Both the position numbers and the translations under genes were made by a program. From positions 1 to 57,405 of the forward strand of contig CAMDKL010000014.1 in assembly GCA_945900945.1 (NCBI GenBank): DNA of 57,405 nt. The letters run 5' to 3'. The notes beneath the pieces were generated by a model. That model was given only the letters and a program-made list of their open reading frames with translations. It was not told where the DNA came from and did not search any database. The stretch comes from Pirellula staleyi DSM 6068. GTDB lineage: Bacteria; Planctomycetota; Planctomycetia; Pirellulales; Pirellulaceae. Below are positions 17,671 to 26,721 of the stretch, in pieces (positions within the stretch are counted from its first letter, which is position 1; each line of letters opens with the position of its first letter).

Positions 17671-19086
17671 ATGAAATCTCGCTTAACCAAGCATCTGCTC
17701 ACCTTAGCCCGAACAGGCTCCTTTCTGACTGCGGTGGGAGTGTTTGCGTTTGACGCGAATAACTCTCTTGCCGAGTCCGCGAGGAATACGCCGATCGTTT
17801 TGGCCATTCAGAAAGCGGAACCTGCCGTTGTCAATATTCAAGGCAATAAGACGATAAAGAACTCAACTGCTTCCGGGCAATCGATTCGCCAAGAAGTCAA
17901 TGGAATGGGTACTGGCGTCATTATCGATCGACGTGGCTTCATTGTCACGAATTACCACGTCGTGGACGAGGTTGCTCGAATCGAAGTGACGTTGGCAGAC
18001 GGAACAAGCTCCATCGCTAAGTTAATCAACTACGATCCCGAGACCGATCTCGCGCTCATCAAAATACCGACAGATCATGATCTGCAAGTCATTCATATAG
18101 GAAATAGTGAAAGCCTACTACGAGGCGAAACGGTTATTGCGATCGGCAATCCATTCGGCTACCAAAACTCCGTAACTGTCGGCATCATCAGCGCACTTCA
18201 TCGCGACATTCCTGTCAATGGATCGCAGCAATACAACGACCTTATTCAAACCAACGCAGATATCAATCCCGGCAACTCCGGCGGACCGCTTCTCAACATT
18301 GAAGGCGAGGTAATCGGTATCAACGTTGCTGTTCGTGTTGGAGCGCAAGGAATAGGCTTCGCAATTCCAATCGATACAGCCGTTGAGGTAATGGCAGATT
18401 TGGTCGCGAACCATCGCGAAACGGCCCATGGGATCTCGTTTTCCAAGTGCGGTGACGTTATTCTCAACGAAAAACTCGGTAGCCATCTCGTTGTTCGCGA
18501 GTATCTTGGTTCGGAATCCAATTCGAGTCGTGACATCCGAACAGGTGATCGGATTGCCACCGTGGATGGGCACCCAATTTCTAATCGATTGGAACTAGAA
18601 CTGGCCATGTTGGACGTTCGTTCTGGCCAATCCATCGAACTTGGTCTCGATCGGAATGGTGTGAAATTAGCTCATTCCATCACGTTGAACGCATCGACGA
18701 ACAAACCAGAGGCGGACATAGCAAAGATCGCTTGGGAGCAGCTTGGGATCCGATTAACGGCAGTTCCTGCATCCTCTGTAGCCGGTGTTGGAGATGAGTA
18801 CACAGGTGGCCTGCGGATTAATGACGTACGACCTGGTAGTCCTGCGGACCGAGCTCGTCTTCTACCGGGCGATATTATCGTTGGAATGATGGATTGGAAA
18901 ACGCCGAAGATGGAATCGCTAACATGGATTTTGTCTAATTCAAGTTTTCGAACAGCAGGCTCCTCGAATTACTACCTTGTTAGAAAGCGAGCACGGATGA
19001 CTGTTGCAATGATCCCGGAGATATCTTCTCCGTCCTCATCGGCTCAATCGTCATCGGCTCGCAACGCGTCCCGAGACATTCGCTAA
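17671..19086 (+). CDS. HtrA/DegP-like serine protease with two PDZ domains
   Basis: A 471-residue envelope protease. The N-terminus has a hydrophobic signal (TGSFLTAVGVFAFDANNSLA). The chymotrypsin-fold domain shows the complete triad: His96 in VTNYHVVD, Asp126 in DPETDLALI and Ser203 in NPGNSGGPL. Two PDZ domains follow, one around 245-340 (IRTGDRIATVDGHPISN) and one around 350-440 (VRPGSPADRARLLPGDIIVG), then a Ser-rich tail. Members degrade or refold damaged periplasmic proteins. No sigma or sensor genes are adjacent, so its stress regulation cannot be read here. The start at 17671 fits the signal peptide, although no strong ribosome site is evident. Confidence 0.9.
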   Translation: MKSRLTKHLLTLARTGSFLTAVGVFAFDANNSLAESARNTPIVLAIQKAEPAVVNIQGNKTIKNSTASGQSIRQEVNGMGTGVIIDRRGFIVTNYHVVDEVARIEVTLADGTSSIAKLINYDPETDLALIKIPTDHDLQVIHIGNSESLLRGETVIAIGNPFGYQNSVTVGIISALHRDIPVNGSQQYNDLIQTNADINPGNSGGPLLNIEGEVIGINVAVRVGAQGIGFAIPIDTAVEVMADLVANHRETAHGISFSKCGDVILNEKLGSHLVVREYLGSESNSSRDIRTGDRIATVDGHPISNRLELELAMLDVRSGQSIELGLDRNGVKLAHSITLNASTNKPEADIAKIAWEQLGIRLTAVPASSVAGVGDEYTGGLRINDVRPGSPADRARLLPGDIIVGMMDWKTPKMESLTWILSNSSFRTAGSSNYYLVRKRARMTVAMIPEISSPSSSAQSSSARNASRDIR

Positions 19087-19170
19087 TTTTGGAACGACGG
19101 CCTCGGCGGTGCTATAAAAATTAGATGCCACAAAGCACTCGTTTCGGTGGGCATCCGTGCCTCCATCGTG

Positions 19171-21681
19171 CTAATGATTGAACAAGAATTCTTTGCAGTT
19201 CAAAATGGCCCAGGTCAGATCCTGGTACGCTTCTAACTTGTTACTCTTGCCTTCGATATAGGCAATCGCTGGCGTCAATTCCGTGTCGCTAGGCCTACGT
19301 GAAAATGCTCTTAGGTAAAGCTCCTTAAGATTGTCTTGGTGCGAACTAGTTCGATTCGCAAGACTTGTCGGAAGACCATTCGCTTCGGCAAGCTTTGCAA
19401 TCAGTTCTTTCGAATTGGCGAAATGAAGGCTTTGGGCTAAAGTCGAATCGTTGGCCCGTTCGCATTCGCATGCAGTTGTCGCTTCCGGTCGTCCAAAAAC
19501 GGTTAAGAAATAGGAGCGAAAGGAAGAGTCTGGAAGGGATCCGGCGCGTGTGCGATCTGGCATTGCATCGAATGAGGTAGCCGTCTGCGTGACTTGATCG
19601 ACCGCGTCAAGAATTTGTTCCGCAGACAGTCTCCTGGGATAGTTTCTGGAATAGCATTTGCGATCGCGAAGATTCTCGCCATTGGGCTCACTGTCCAGTT
19701 GATAGACACGCGAATTGCAAACGGCGCGTATCAACCCTTTCACGTCATAGCCTGATTCGATCAATTGATTCGCTAAAACATCCAGAAGCATGGAATTGGA
19801 CGGAGGGTTTGTCACGCGCATGTCGTCTTCAGGCTCCACCAACCCCCGGCCAAACAAATGCTTCCAATATCGATTGGCAATCGATTTGGCAAAGAACGGG
19901 TTTTTCCCATCGACCATCCAATCAACGAGGAACTCTCGAGGGTCTCGCATGTCTGTATCTTCACGCAGAGCACCGTCGAGTCCTGCTGGCTTCAGCGACT
20001 CTCCTGTCTTGGGATGCGAAAAACGCGCTTGACCTAATGCGGCAAACACAATGGCTTCATCTGGTGACTGGCCGGGCTTTGTTCTAACTTGCGAGAAAAA
20101 AGCCGCCATTTGAAAGTAGTCTTTCTGGGCCCATTTTTCGAACGGATGGTGGTGGCAGCGAGCGCATTGAATGCGTTGCCCCAAGAACAGCTGTGCTGTG
20201 TCTTCAAGTCTGCTGAAGTTATCCGATACTTGTCGATACCAAACCACAGGTGGGTGAGCATCCATCGATCCCGATGCCGCCACAATGTCCCGAACAAACT
20301 GGTCGAAGGGTCGATTCGATGCGATCTGATCTCGAATCCACCGATGGAATGCAAAAGTACCCGCTTTCTGGCCTTGGTTTTCCCTCCGATTTCGAAGGAT
20401 CAACATCCATTTGTTTGCAAAGTGATCCGCATAGTCGTCGCTTTCCAACAACCGATCGATCAAGCGTTCTCGTTTGTTCGCGGCTTGATCTTGACTAAAG
20501 GTATCCACCTCAACAAGCGTAGGTAGCCTGCCAGCAAGATCCAGTGTAGACCTGCGCAAAAAGGTCGGCTCATCGCAAAGACGCGAGATCGGGATATTGA
20601 GAGATCGCAACTGCGCGATCACAGCACCATCGATTGCGTTGGTCGGTTCAGGCCATTTATTCTCACCCTCAACGATCGGAACGCTCGCTCGAAAAACTGC
20701 CACTTGGCCTTGAAAACGGGCCATGACGGCCACTTCGCCTGCCAGCGATTTCATCGAAACCAAGCCTCGTTTGTCGACTTCTGCCATATCGGTATCGTTA
20801 CTCTCAAACTGAACGGCTGGCGTAACGTCTTCAACCGTACCATCCGAGTAACGAGCGGCCACGGACACTTGCTGCTCTTGCTTGGGGAGCATTCGCCGAT
20901 GTTCGGGAGTAACGGTGAGTGAAACCACGCGTCGATCATCTGCTTTGCCAGGCTTCATTCCTTGCGAAATCCACCTGCGAAGAACGCGATACTCCTGCGA
21001 ATCGAGTTCCAGTCGTTGGCCACCACCGTGAGGCACTGCATTGATCGATTTGGTTAACAATAGACTGGAGTCCGGCATGGCGGTCGATAGCCGCCTACCA
21101 CGCGATTCCTTAACGAGGTGCTCGAAATCTTCGCTCGGTTCGAATCCGAGCAACGATAACTTAAATCCGTTTTGTCCGGCTGCTTTTCCATGACAGCCGC
21201 CGCCATTGCAACCGAGCTTCGTAAAAATCGGAACAACTTGGTTGGGAAAATTCACTTCAGGATTGTCATCCCAATTCGTTACTTCCACTTGAAGTAACGC
21301 GGAAGTAACACCCTCTAGGCTCGCAGATAAAGTAGTTAATCCATTCTTCAATGGCGCAATCTGGCCAAAGCGATCGATCGAAGCGATACCCTCTGACTCG
21401 AAACGAAACGTTGCGTTTCGCGTCAAATCGATTTCTAGGCCGGTTGAATCCGTGCCGGCAATAAGAACCTGATGACGGGCATCGCTTCCCCGAAAAATAA
21501 CTTTGGGTATCGCTTCTTTTTCTGGTTTTTCTAACAAGGATGGTCCGCTGTCAATGCGTATGGACCGAATGTTTTTCGGCAGCAAGTCGTTGGCCGTCGT
21601 ATGCGATATGCAAACCAACCAGAAAACGAACCAAACGAATTTTGTGAGGGCGAGGCTCCTGAATAGCTGAATGGTTTTCAT
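19171..21681 (-). CDS. DUF1549/DUF1553 protein with Ig-like domain and CX4CH motif
   Basis: An 836-residue exported protein of the planctomycete PSD family. A signal peptide (VWFVFWLVCISHTTA) is followed by a BIG2-like Ig domain and, at residues 158-164, CNGGGCH, a haem-attachment-like motif with four rather than two residues between the cysteines. A second Ig-like segment (about 245-335) precedes DUF1549 (RRSTLDLAGRLPTLVEVDTF, CARCHHHPFEKW). DUF1553 ends the protein (NPFFAKSIANRYWKHLFGRG and LSAEQILDAVDQVTQ). Function is unproven; the families are thought to be redox or polysaccharide related. It lies 10 bases after a DUF1501 gene, so the pair is an operon, here with DUF1501 first. Confidence 0.86.
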   Translation of the reverse strand: MKTIQLFRSLALTKFVWFVFWLVCISHTTANDLLPKNIRSIRIDSGPSLLEKPEKEAIPKVIFRGSDARHQVLIAGTDSTGLEIDLTRNATFRFESEGIASIDRFGQIAPLKNGLTTLSASLEGVTSALLQVEVTNWDDNPEVNFPNQVVPIFTKLGCNGGGCHGKAAGQNGFKLSLLGFEPSEDFEHLVKESRGRRLSTAMPDSSLLLTKSINAVPHGGGQRLELDSQEYRVLRRWISQGMKPGKADDRRVVSLTVTPEHRRMLPKQEQQVSVAARYSDGTVEDVTPAVQFESNDTDMAEVDKRGLVSMKSLAGEVAVMARFQGQVAVFRASVPIVEGENKWPEPTNAIDGAVIAQLRSLNIPISRLCDEPTFLRRSTLDLAGRLPTLVEVDTFSQDQAANKRERLIDRLLESDDYADHFANKWMLILRNRRENQGQKAGTFAFHRWIRDQIASNRPFDQFVRDIVAASGSMDAHPPVVWYRQVSDNFSRLEDTAQLFLGQRIQCARCHHHPFEKWAQKDYFQMAAFFSQVRTKPGQSPDEAIVFAALGQARFSHPKTGESLKPAGLDGALREDTDMRDPREFLVDWMVDGKNPFFAKSIANRYWKHLFGRGLVEPEDDMRVTNPPSNSMLLDVLANQLIESGYDVKGLIRAVCNSRVYQLDSEPNGENLRDRKCYSRNYPRRLSAEQILDAVDQVTQTATSFDAMPDRTRAGSLPDSSFRSYFLTVFGRPEATTACECERANDSTLAQSLHFANSKELIAKLAEANGLPTSLANRTSSHQDNLKELYLRAFSRRPSDTELTPAIAYIEGKSNKLEAYQDLTWAILNCKEFLFNH

Positions 21682-21691
21682 CGGAATAATC

Positions 21692-23044
21692 TCAGATCAG
21701 TTCGGTCACGGGAGCATGGTCAACTAAGAATTGCGGTCGACCGGTTGAATCGACGATTGTCGTATTCGTTACATCAATACCCAAGTTGTGGTAAAGAGTT
21801 GCAATGACTTCTTGAACGTGTACTGGCCTCAGCGTTGCGTACTCTCCCAAACGATTCGTAGCACCAATCGCTTGCCCTGCCCGGATACCACCGCCAGCCA
21901 GATATGCGCAACTGACTTGTGACCAATGGTCCCTGCCGGCGTCCTTGTTGATTTTCGGAGTACGTCCAAACTCACCCCATACTACGACGCTAACATCGTT
22001 CAGCATTCCTCGCATCTCTAAGTCCTCGATCAATGCACTCAAGCACTGATCCAGCTTCCCTCCGTGATCGCGAACCATATCAAAATTCTTTCCATGACTA
22101 TCCCAACGACCAAAGCTTAGGCTGACGACTCGAACGCCCGCTTCGATCAGTCGCCTTGCGATCAGCAGATGATCGTTTCGAGTTGCGCAACCATCGTACT
22201 GATATTTGTAAGGTTTGCCGTCGCCGTACCTGGCAACCAGCTCAGGATCCTCCTTGGACAAGTCCAGAGCATCCACCAACTTGCTACTTGTAAGGACATC
22301 CAGAGCGCGCTGGCCGAACGTATCCATCCCTTCCATAACTCCCGTCGTATCAATGTCGCGCCGAAGCGTATCTAAACTAGTTAGGAGCTGCTTTCGGTTT
22401 TGAAGCCGTTCGAGAGTAACACCATTGAGCTTCATGTTCTCAATGCCTGGACCATCCGGTTTGAATGCCGAATGGGCCGCACCTAGAAATCCCGATGCAC
22501 CACAATCAGACCATTGAACATGACTCGATCGCTCTGCCAACCCAACAAACGGCGGAACCCCTGGATCCACTGCCCCCTTCAGTTTAGAAATAGCTGCGCC
22601 GATCGATGGCCGTCCACCAAGCGCTTTCAAGTCATCAGGTATCCATCCGCTTAAGCATTGGTAGGATTCGTGTCTATCTTTGGAACCAACGATGGAACGG
22701 ATGACCGCTGCCTTGTCCATGAGCCGCGCGAGTTTCGGAAACACTTCGCAAATCTGAATGCCTGGTACATTCGTCGGGATCGGTCGAAACTCACCGCGTA
22801 TTTCCGATGGCGCATCTGTTTTGATGTCCCACATATCTTGGTGAGGCGGACCGCCACCAAGAAAGATCTGGATGAGGGCCTTGTTCGGATTGCTTTTCTG
22901 TTGTTGCGACTCCGCGCGCAAAACGTCCGCAAGACCAAAGGCTGTCGCCCCGAAACTCATCCCGCCGATTTTCAAGAAAGAACGGCGAGATTCTCCATCG
23001 CAATAGCTGCGAGAGGACCCGTACTGACCAAGGATCGACAACAT
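21692..23044 (-). CDS. DUF1501 family protein with Tat signal
   Basis: About 450 residues from the ATG at 23044; the frame extends to 23089 and adjacent ATGs make the start ambiguous by a few codons. A twin-arginine signal (ESRRSFLKIGGMSFGATAFG) directs folded export. The DUF1501 domain belongs to the alkaline-phosphatase/sulfatase-like superfamily: FLGGGPPHQDMWDIKTDAP at its start, VVSLSFGRWDSHGKNFD with candidate metal ligands, VVVWGEFGRTPKINKDAGRD and HVQEVIATLYHNLGID near the end. No sulfatase formylglycine motif is present. It is the first gene of the pair with the DUF1549/DUF1553 gene downstream. Confidence 0.88.
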   Translation of the reverse strand: MLSILGQYGSSRSYCDGESRRSFLKIGGMSFGATAFGLADVLRAESQQQKSNPNKALIQIFLGGGPPHQDMWDIKTDAPSEIRGEFRPIPTNVPGIQICEVFPKLARLMDKAAVIRSIVGSKDRHESYQCLSGWIPDDLKALGGRPSIGAAISKLKGAVDPGVPPFVGLAERSSHVQWSDCGASGFLGAAHSAFKPDGPGIENMKLNGVTLERLQNRKQLLTSLDTLRRDIDTTGVMEGMDTFGQRALDVLTSSKLVDALDLSKEDPELVARYGDGKPYKYQYDGCATRNDHLLIARRLIEAGVRVVSLSFGRWDSHGKNFDMVRDHGGKLDQCLSALIEDLEMRGMLNDVSVVVWGEFGRTPKINKDAGRDHWSQVSCAYLAGGGIRAGQAIGATNRLGEYATLRPVHVQEVIATLYHNLGIDVTNTTIVDSTGRPQFLVDHAPVTELI

Positions 23045-23196
23045 CATGGACGCCGACTTGTAAAGGTTAAGGTGGGCCGCGATAACCAAGGAGGCTGAAC
23101 GCGGAATGGTTTGGAGGGCGAATTGCTGACAAGCACAATGTACAATGGTATCTAAGCCTGAACAAATCTCCGTGATTTGTCAATACGGCTAGCAAA

Positions 23197-24459
23197 CTAC
23201 TTTTTGGCGGGTCGCAAAAGAAGAAGAACATTCGACATTTCGCTTCCCCTATCGACTCCCAGGATCATTCCATTCTTCATTTTCTTCCGATTGACGCTTG
23301 TCATCGGTGGGCTACGCCTGACCGAAGCCGCAAAGGGAGAGCGGTTCCCTGGGGCTTCTACCAAAGAGAATCGTTTGGCGAAACCATCGGCTCCGTCAGC
23401 CACTTTGATTGAGCTCAACTGTTTAACCAGTACTTCGGCCGATTTGTCCGTCAACAAATCCATCGCGAAATCTGGAAAATCCTCAAACTGGCCGATAATG
23501 TCTTGCAATGCTAAATCCAATTGTCTCCCAGTTGATCGCAAAAACATTACCCCCATCTTCTCATCTGAATTCGCAACGTTTCCCAATAGATTCGAATCTA
23601 CAAGATTCTTGAGCTGCGTATCGCTCATAACAAAATCATCGGTAAACATGATGTTGTACTTTTCCAGAATTCGCTCCAAAGTCCGGTTTTCGACTGCCGT
23701 TGGGTCGATTGAAACGTCCATAACCACTGTATAGAACGGAATTCGTTTCGGTTTCAACTTTTCCTTGGCCTTATCTTTCAGGTTGAGGACAACCGCATCC
23801 GCCGGTCGTAAATCAAGCGGGGGCGGATTCGACACGACCGTTTCGACTTGTGCGACCGATTCAACCGGATCTTTTTTTGATTTTATTGGGGTGCTATCCG
23901 CCTCGGCAACAAGGATTATTTCAGAATTTCCAGCCAGCAATGTCTTCTCGCTTGAAGATTCAGGGACATCTGGAGCTTCAGGAATATCAGCCGACTCGAC
24001 GACTGCAATCTTTTCGCCGCCAGCCGGAATAGAGACGATTCCCGAGCGATCTACTTTCGGAAAGGAAATAAGAACGAATAAACCTGTGGCAGCCAGGGTC
24101 AAACCACCGGCGAATATCCAACGGCGCCAAGGACGTGAATCGACAGATCTCGGAGCCAAAGATTTCTGCAATGGCACCAAAGAATCCGGCGTTGCGAGCC
24201 ATGCGGGGGCTTCTAACCCCATTTCTGCCGCCCTTTTTTTGGCGGACAACGTAATTGAGCTCGCAAAATTCGGTCGAAGTGTACCGGTAGAACGACCGCT
24301 AAGGAGCGAGCGTCTCAAAACAGCAAGATCATCTAAACGCCCCTTGAGAGATGGATTGTCCGCCATTTCTCGCTTTAGCTCAACTAAATCCGCCTCGGAC
24401 AGCATTCCATCCAGCATGCCGCTCAGCAGTTCGTCGATATTCTTGATTGGGGAGTCCAT
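23197..24459 (-). CDS. anti-sigma-factor-like single-pass membrane protein
   Basis: A 420-residue protein. The N-terminal ~80 residues (NIDELLSGMLDGMLSEADLV, then LVELKREMADNPSLKGRLDD) resemble the cytoplasmic helical domain of anti-sigma factors. The zinc-binding His-Cys-Cys set is absent. One transmembrane helix (WIFAGGLTLAATGLFVLISF, about 113-132) follows, then an extracytoplasmic region with acidic linkers and a structured part after about 245 (IPFYTVVMDVSIDPTAVENR). Such proteins usually sit next to an ECF sigma gene, but none is seen here. It may be the first gene of a transcript continuing to DUF1501, with a 150-base gap. Function is inferred only from topology and the N-terminal pattern. 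Confidence 0.6.
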   Translation of the reverse strand: MDSPIKNIDELLSGMLDGMLSEADLVELKREMADNPSLKGRLDDLAVLRRSLLSGRSTGTLRPNFASSITLSAKKRAAEMGLEAPAWLATPDSLVPLQKSLAPRSVDSRPWRRWIFAGGLTLAATGLFVLISFPKVDRSGIVSIPAGGEKIAVVESADIPEAPDVPESSSEKTLLAGNSEIILVAEADSTPIKSKKDPVESVAQVETVVSNPPPLDLRPADAVVLNLKDKAKEKLKPKRIPFYTVVMDVSIDPTAVENRTLERILEKYNIMFTDDFVMSDTQLKNLVDSNLLGNVANSDEKMGVMFLRSTGRQLDLALQDIIGQFEDFPDFAMDLLTDKSAEVLVKQLSSIKVADGADGFAKRFSLVEAPGNRSPFAASVRRSPPMTSVNRKKMKNGMILGVDRGSEMSNVLLLLRPAKK

Positions 24460-24779
24460 GATTTCTTGTTTCTAGGGTGGGATTCTCTCAATCGGATGAA
24501 CTAATTAGTGAAAAGTTCCTTGAACCGCCCTAGATATTTGAGTACGAATTCAAAATGAGGGGTAGCCCAACGATATGAAGTACCGGAATTCTGTAACCGT
24601 TCACGGCTTTTGGCCACGAACGGTTGCGTCCTGATCGATCTCCTAATCTTATCTCTTTGGCACGATTCACAAAGTATCATAATCTTTCTTCGCGACTGGG
24701 TCCGTTCTGAAATCTGTGGTCATCTGCGAAATTTGCGGATATCTAACGGATGACCGCCAGCCACCAGCCTACCACCAGC
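24460..24779. other. intergenic region with a hairpin and iterated words
   Basis: No gene is visible in these 320 bases. A hairpin has stem AACCGTTC (24595-24602) and GAACGGTT (24618-24625) with a loop rich in GGCC; it lies downstream of the leftward lptE gene but lacks a T tract. Around 24695-24735 the words ATCTGTGG, ATCTGCGAAAT and TTGCGGAT occur in series, like degenerate copies of the common ATCTGCG-type bacterial repeats. At 24761-24782 the 11-base unit CCACCAGCCTA occurs twice, ending at the lptE stop codon. Confidence 0.55.
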
Positions 24780-25301
24780 CTACCACCTGGCTTCCATTTG
24801 GTCGACGATATGGTTTGCCAGTCGTTCTACTGCCCGTTGGTTCGCGGATGAAATAGACTGTCCCGCTTCAGGTACGAAGTTGACGTTGGCCGCAAAATAA
24901 AAAGTGGATTCTCCAGGAGGTAGAAACCTGGTTTCGATAAGTGGCATCCCGCGGCGGTCTTTCCAGCTGACCTCGACCGTAATCACCGATTGGAGCAAGC
25001 GCGGTTCGTCCGTGTTGGTTTCGCTCACGACTCGCTTGGCATCCGAAGTGAGCCTGCAAGTCATTACCGAATCGGCCGTTTCCATATTGGAAAGCTTGAA
25101 TGGTGTCCGCCGTTCGATTTCCTTTTGAACTGTCTCGGTCAGCATCACACCTAGCTCGGGCCGAAACGAATCGCTCTTGATGATGGGTACGTGAATGGTG
25201 CGAACATCTTTTCGATAGAGCGTTCGCGTTCCGACCTGGTACCCAGCACAGCCAACAAGAGTCGTCAACGCGATCATCGAGATCAGATTTCGACCGTTCA
25301 T
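24780..25301 (-). CDS. lptE: LptE-like LPS assembly lipoprotein
   Basis: A 173-residue lipoprotein with lipobox LVGC (Cys at residue 18). The mature part begins GYQVGTRTLYRKDVRTIHVP and continues with LTETVQKEIERRTPFKL, the pattern of LptE and the wider 'LPS assembly lipoprotein' family. LptE plugs and assembles the LptD barrel that places LPS in the outer membrane. Its start overlaps the BamD-like stop by 4 bases (ATGA), so the two are translationally coupled. The C-terminus (QRAVERLANHIVDQMEARW) is a helix typical of the family. Sequence similarity in this family is low, so the assignment rests on lipobox, length, N-terminal pattern and context. Confidence 0.78.
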   Translation of the reverse strand: MNGRNLISMIALTTLVGCAGYQVGTRTLYRKDVRTIHVPIIKSDSFRPELGVMLTETVQKEIERRTPFKLSNMETADSVMTCRLTSDAKRVVSETNTDEPRLLQSVITVEVSWKDRRGMPLIETRFLPPGESTFYFAANVNFVPEAGQSISSANQRAVERLANHIVDQMEARW

Positions 25302-26668
25302 CTTTGGGTAGTTCCGACCTCAGTGACGGCAGTAGGTCCAGATTTCCCAGCCGTTCGTTCGTAAACGCTTTGCGTTGCTTTATCCTGTTCGTCTAAGTTG
25401 GGCGTAGGCTTCAGCAACGGAGTGATTTTGTCGCGTGTAGGAAATAGATCAGCCAACCAACTCAATTGTTGTACCGGTTCGGCAGGCATGCCACCTGTCT
25501 TTTCCATGATCGCCTTTGCTTTGTCGGCAAACGGTGTATCGCCATATTCGGACAAAATTTTCATGCAGTGGATTCGCGACGCTCTCGCTTCCTGTTTGTT
25601 CAGTCGATATGTGGCCCAAGTGTATTCCTTCTCCGCTCGACGGTACCGCACTTCCTTCATTGCATTTTCGATCTGCTCCTTTTGCCCCTCGGCTTTTTCC
25701 CTAAATTGTCTAGGCATCTGCTTGATCATTTTCTCTGCTTTTTCAAGTGGCACTTGAGAATAGTCGGCTCCCTGATAGGACATCAATGCCGACTTCACAC
25801 CGAGAAGATGCGCATCGAACTGGTGCGGACTGTCCGGGTAGGTTGAGATCAAATCGCCATACGTGTCCAAAGCGTCATTCCAGTTTTCGTTCTTGAACGC
25901 CGTATTGGCAAGCTCCATGGTGACATCGTCCGCCAAACGCCCAACAGGATTGTCAAGCCGCATTTTTTCCAAAACGCGAACGCCATGTTTTTGAGTATCG
26001 TTCCAAGGTTTCCGATTATCCGAAACGTTGAGGTGATAGAATTCGTCGTTGAATTGCAACCAAAACAGACCGATTTCAAAGCGTCTCTTGTCAACCATGT
26101 CTTGATAACGTGTTCTAGGATATTCCTTGAGCAATTTCACGAAAAAATCCTCGGCCTTGGGGTAGTCCTCTGCAAAGAAGTAGCTTTCGGCGGTCATGAA
26201 AAGCGAGTCCTGTTCGAGCGCGCTACTGGCCCAGTGTTTCCCTGCCTGGTTGTACTTCCTGGCTGAGGCTCGGAACGTGGCTTGCCTTTCACCGCTCCCT
26301 TCAGCGAGTTTTGCAGCGTTCTTGAAAAGCTCGTCCCCTTCGAGATAGGTCGATTTCGCCAAAACTTTATTGACGGGAGCAGGTGCCAACCCAGGAATGA
26401 ATTGAAGAGCTTTGGGGATATTGCTGTCCCGTGATTTGTCTGCTCGAATCCCCTCCGGTCGAATCCAATTGCCTTCTTTGTCTTCGTAGCCTTCAATCGC
26501 GTTTCGTGCTCTGCGGTATTCGTCGTCTTCCTTCTTAAACAGATTGAACGAAGCGCAGCCTGTTTGAATGGAAAACAACATTAAAATCGCAAAACGAACG
26601 GGCTGCACCATGGCGAGTCGGACCACCGTTTGTTTGGCCTGTCGATCAATAAAGAGGCGGCGATCCAT
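25298..26668 (-). CDS. BamD-like TPR lipoprotein
   Basis: About 456 residues. The start at 26668 is chosen because GAGGG lies 7 bases upstream; an earlier TTG start would overlap recO by 4 bases. A hydrophobic stretch ends at lipobox SIQTGC. The mature protein is a series of TPR-like helices (QDSLFMTAESYFFAEDYPKA, then FFVKLLKEYPRTRYQDMVDK and WNDALDTYGDLISTYPDSPH), with a C-terminal TPR around ASRIHCMKILSEYGDTPFAD. BamD helps insert beta-barrel proteins in the outer membrane. This protein is nearly twice the length of E. coli BamD, so it may be a related TPR lipoprotein rather than a strict orthologue. It lies between recO and lptE, overlapping lptE by 4 bases. Confidence 0.72.
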   Translation of the reverse strand: MDRRLFIDRQAKQTVVRLAMVQPVRFAILMLFSIQTGCASFNLFKKEDDEYRRARNAIEGYEDKEGNWIRPEGIRADKSRDSNIPKALQFIPGLAPAPVNKVLAKSTYLEGDELFKNAAKLAEGSGERQATFRASARKYNQAGKHWASSALEQDSLFMTAESYFFAEDYPKAEDFFVKLLKEYPRTRYQDMVDKRRFEIGLFWLQFNDEFYHLNVSDNRKPWNDTQKHGVRVLEKMRLDNPVGRLADDVTMELANTAFKNENWNDALDTYGDLISTYPDSPHQFDAHLLGVKSALMSYQGADYSQVPLEKAEKMIKQMPRQFREKAEGQKEQIENAMKEVRYRRAEKEYTWATYRLNKQEARASRIHCMKILSEYGDTPFADKAKAIMEKTGGMPAEPVQQLSWLADLFPTRDKITPLLKPTPNLDEQDKATQSVYERTAGKSGPTAVTEVGTTQR

Positions 26669-26721
26669 CCGATATCCCTCAGATTTGCTTTGCGGGTAGT
26701 TTTGCATGTTGCCCATCGTGG

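Noticed and set aside
21120-21150. tRNA-like GGTTCGAATCC word (also near 47871)
   Set aside because: Both occurrences are inside conserved coding sequence and have no surrounding cloverleaf.
19171-24459. A new regulated secretion or redox system from anti-sigma, DUF1501 and DUF1549 genes
   Set aside because: Gaps and missing sigma factor make this only speculative; these families occur in dozens of copies per planctomycete genome, so adjacency alone is weak evidence.
23765-24475. 236-codon plus-strand open frame
   Set aside because: It is fully antisense to the anti-sigma-like gene, is Ser/Arg/Pro-rich shadow sequence, and has no domain or ribosome site.
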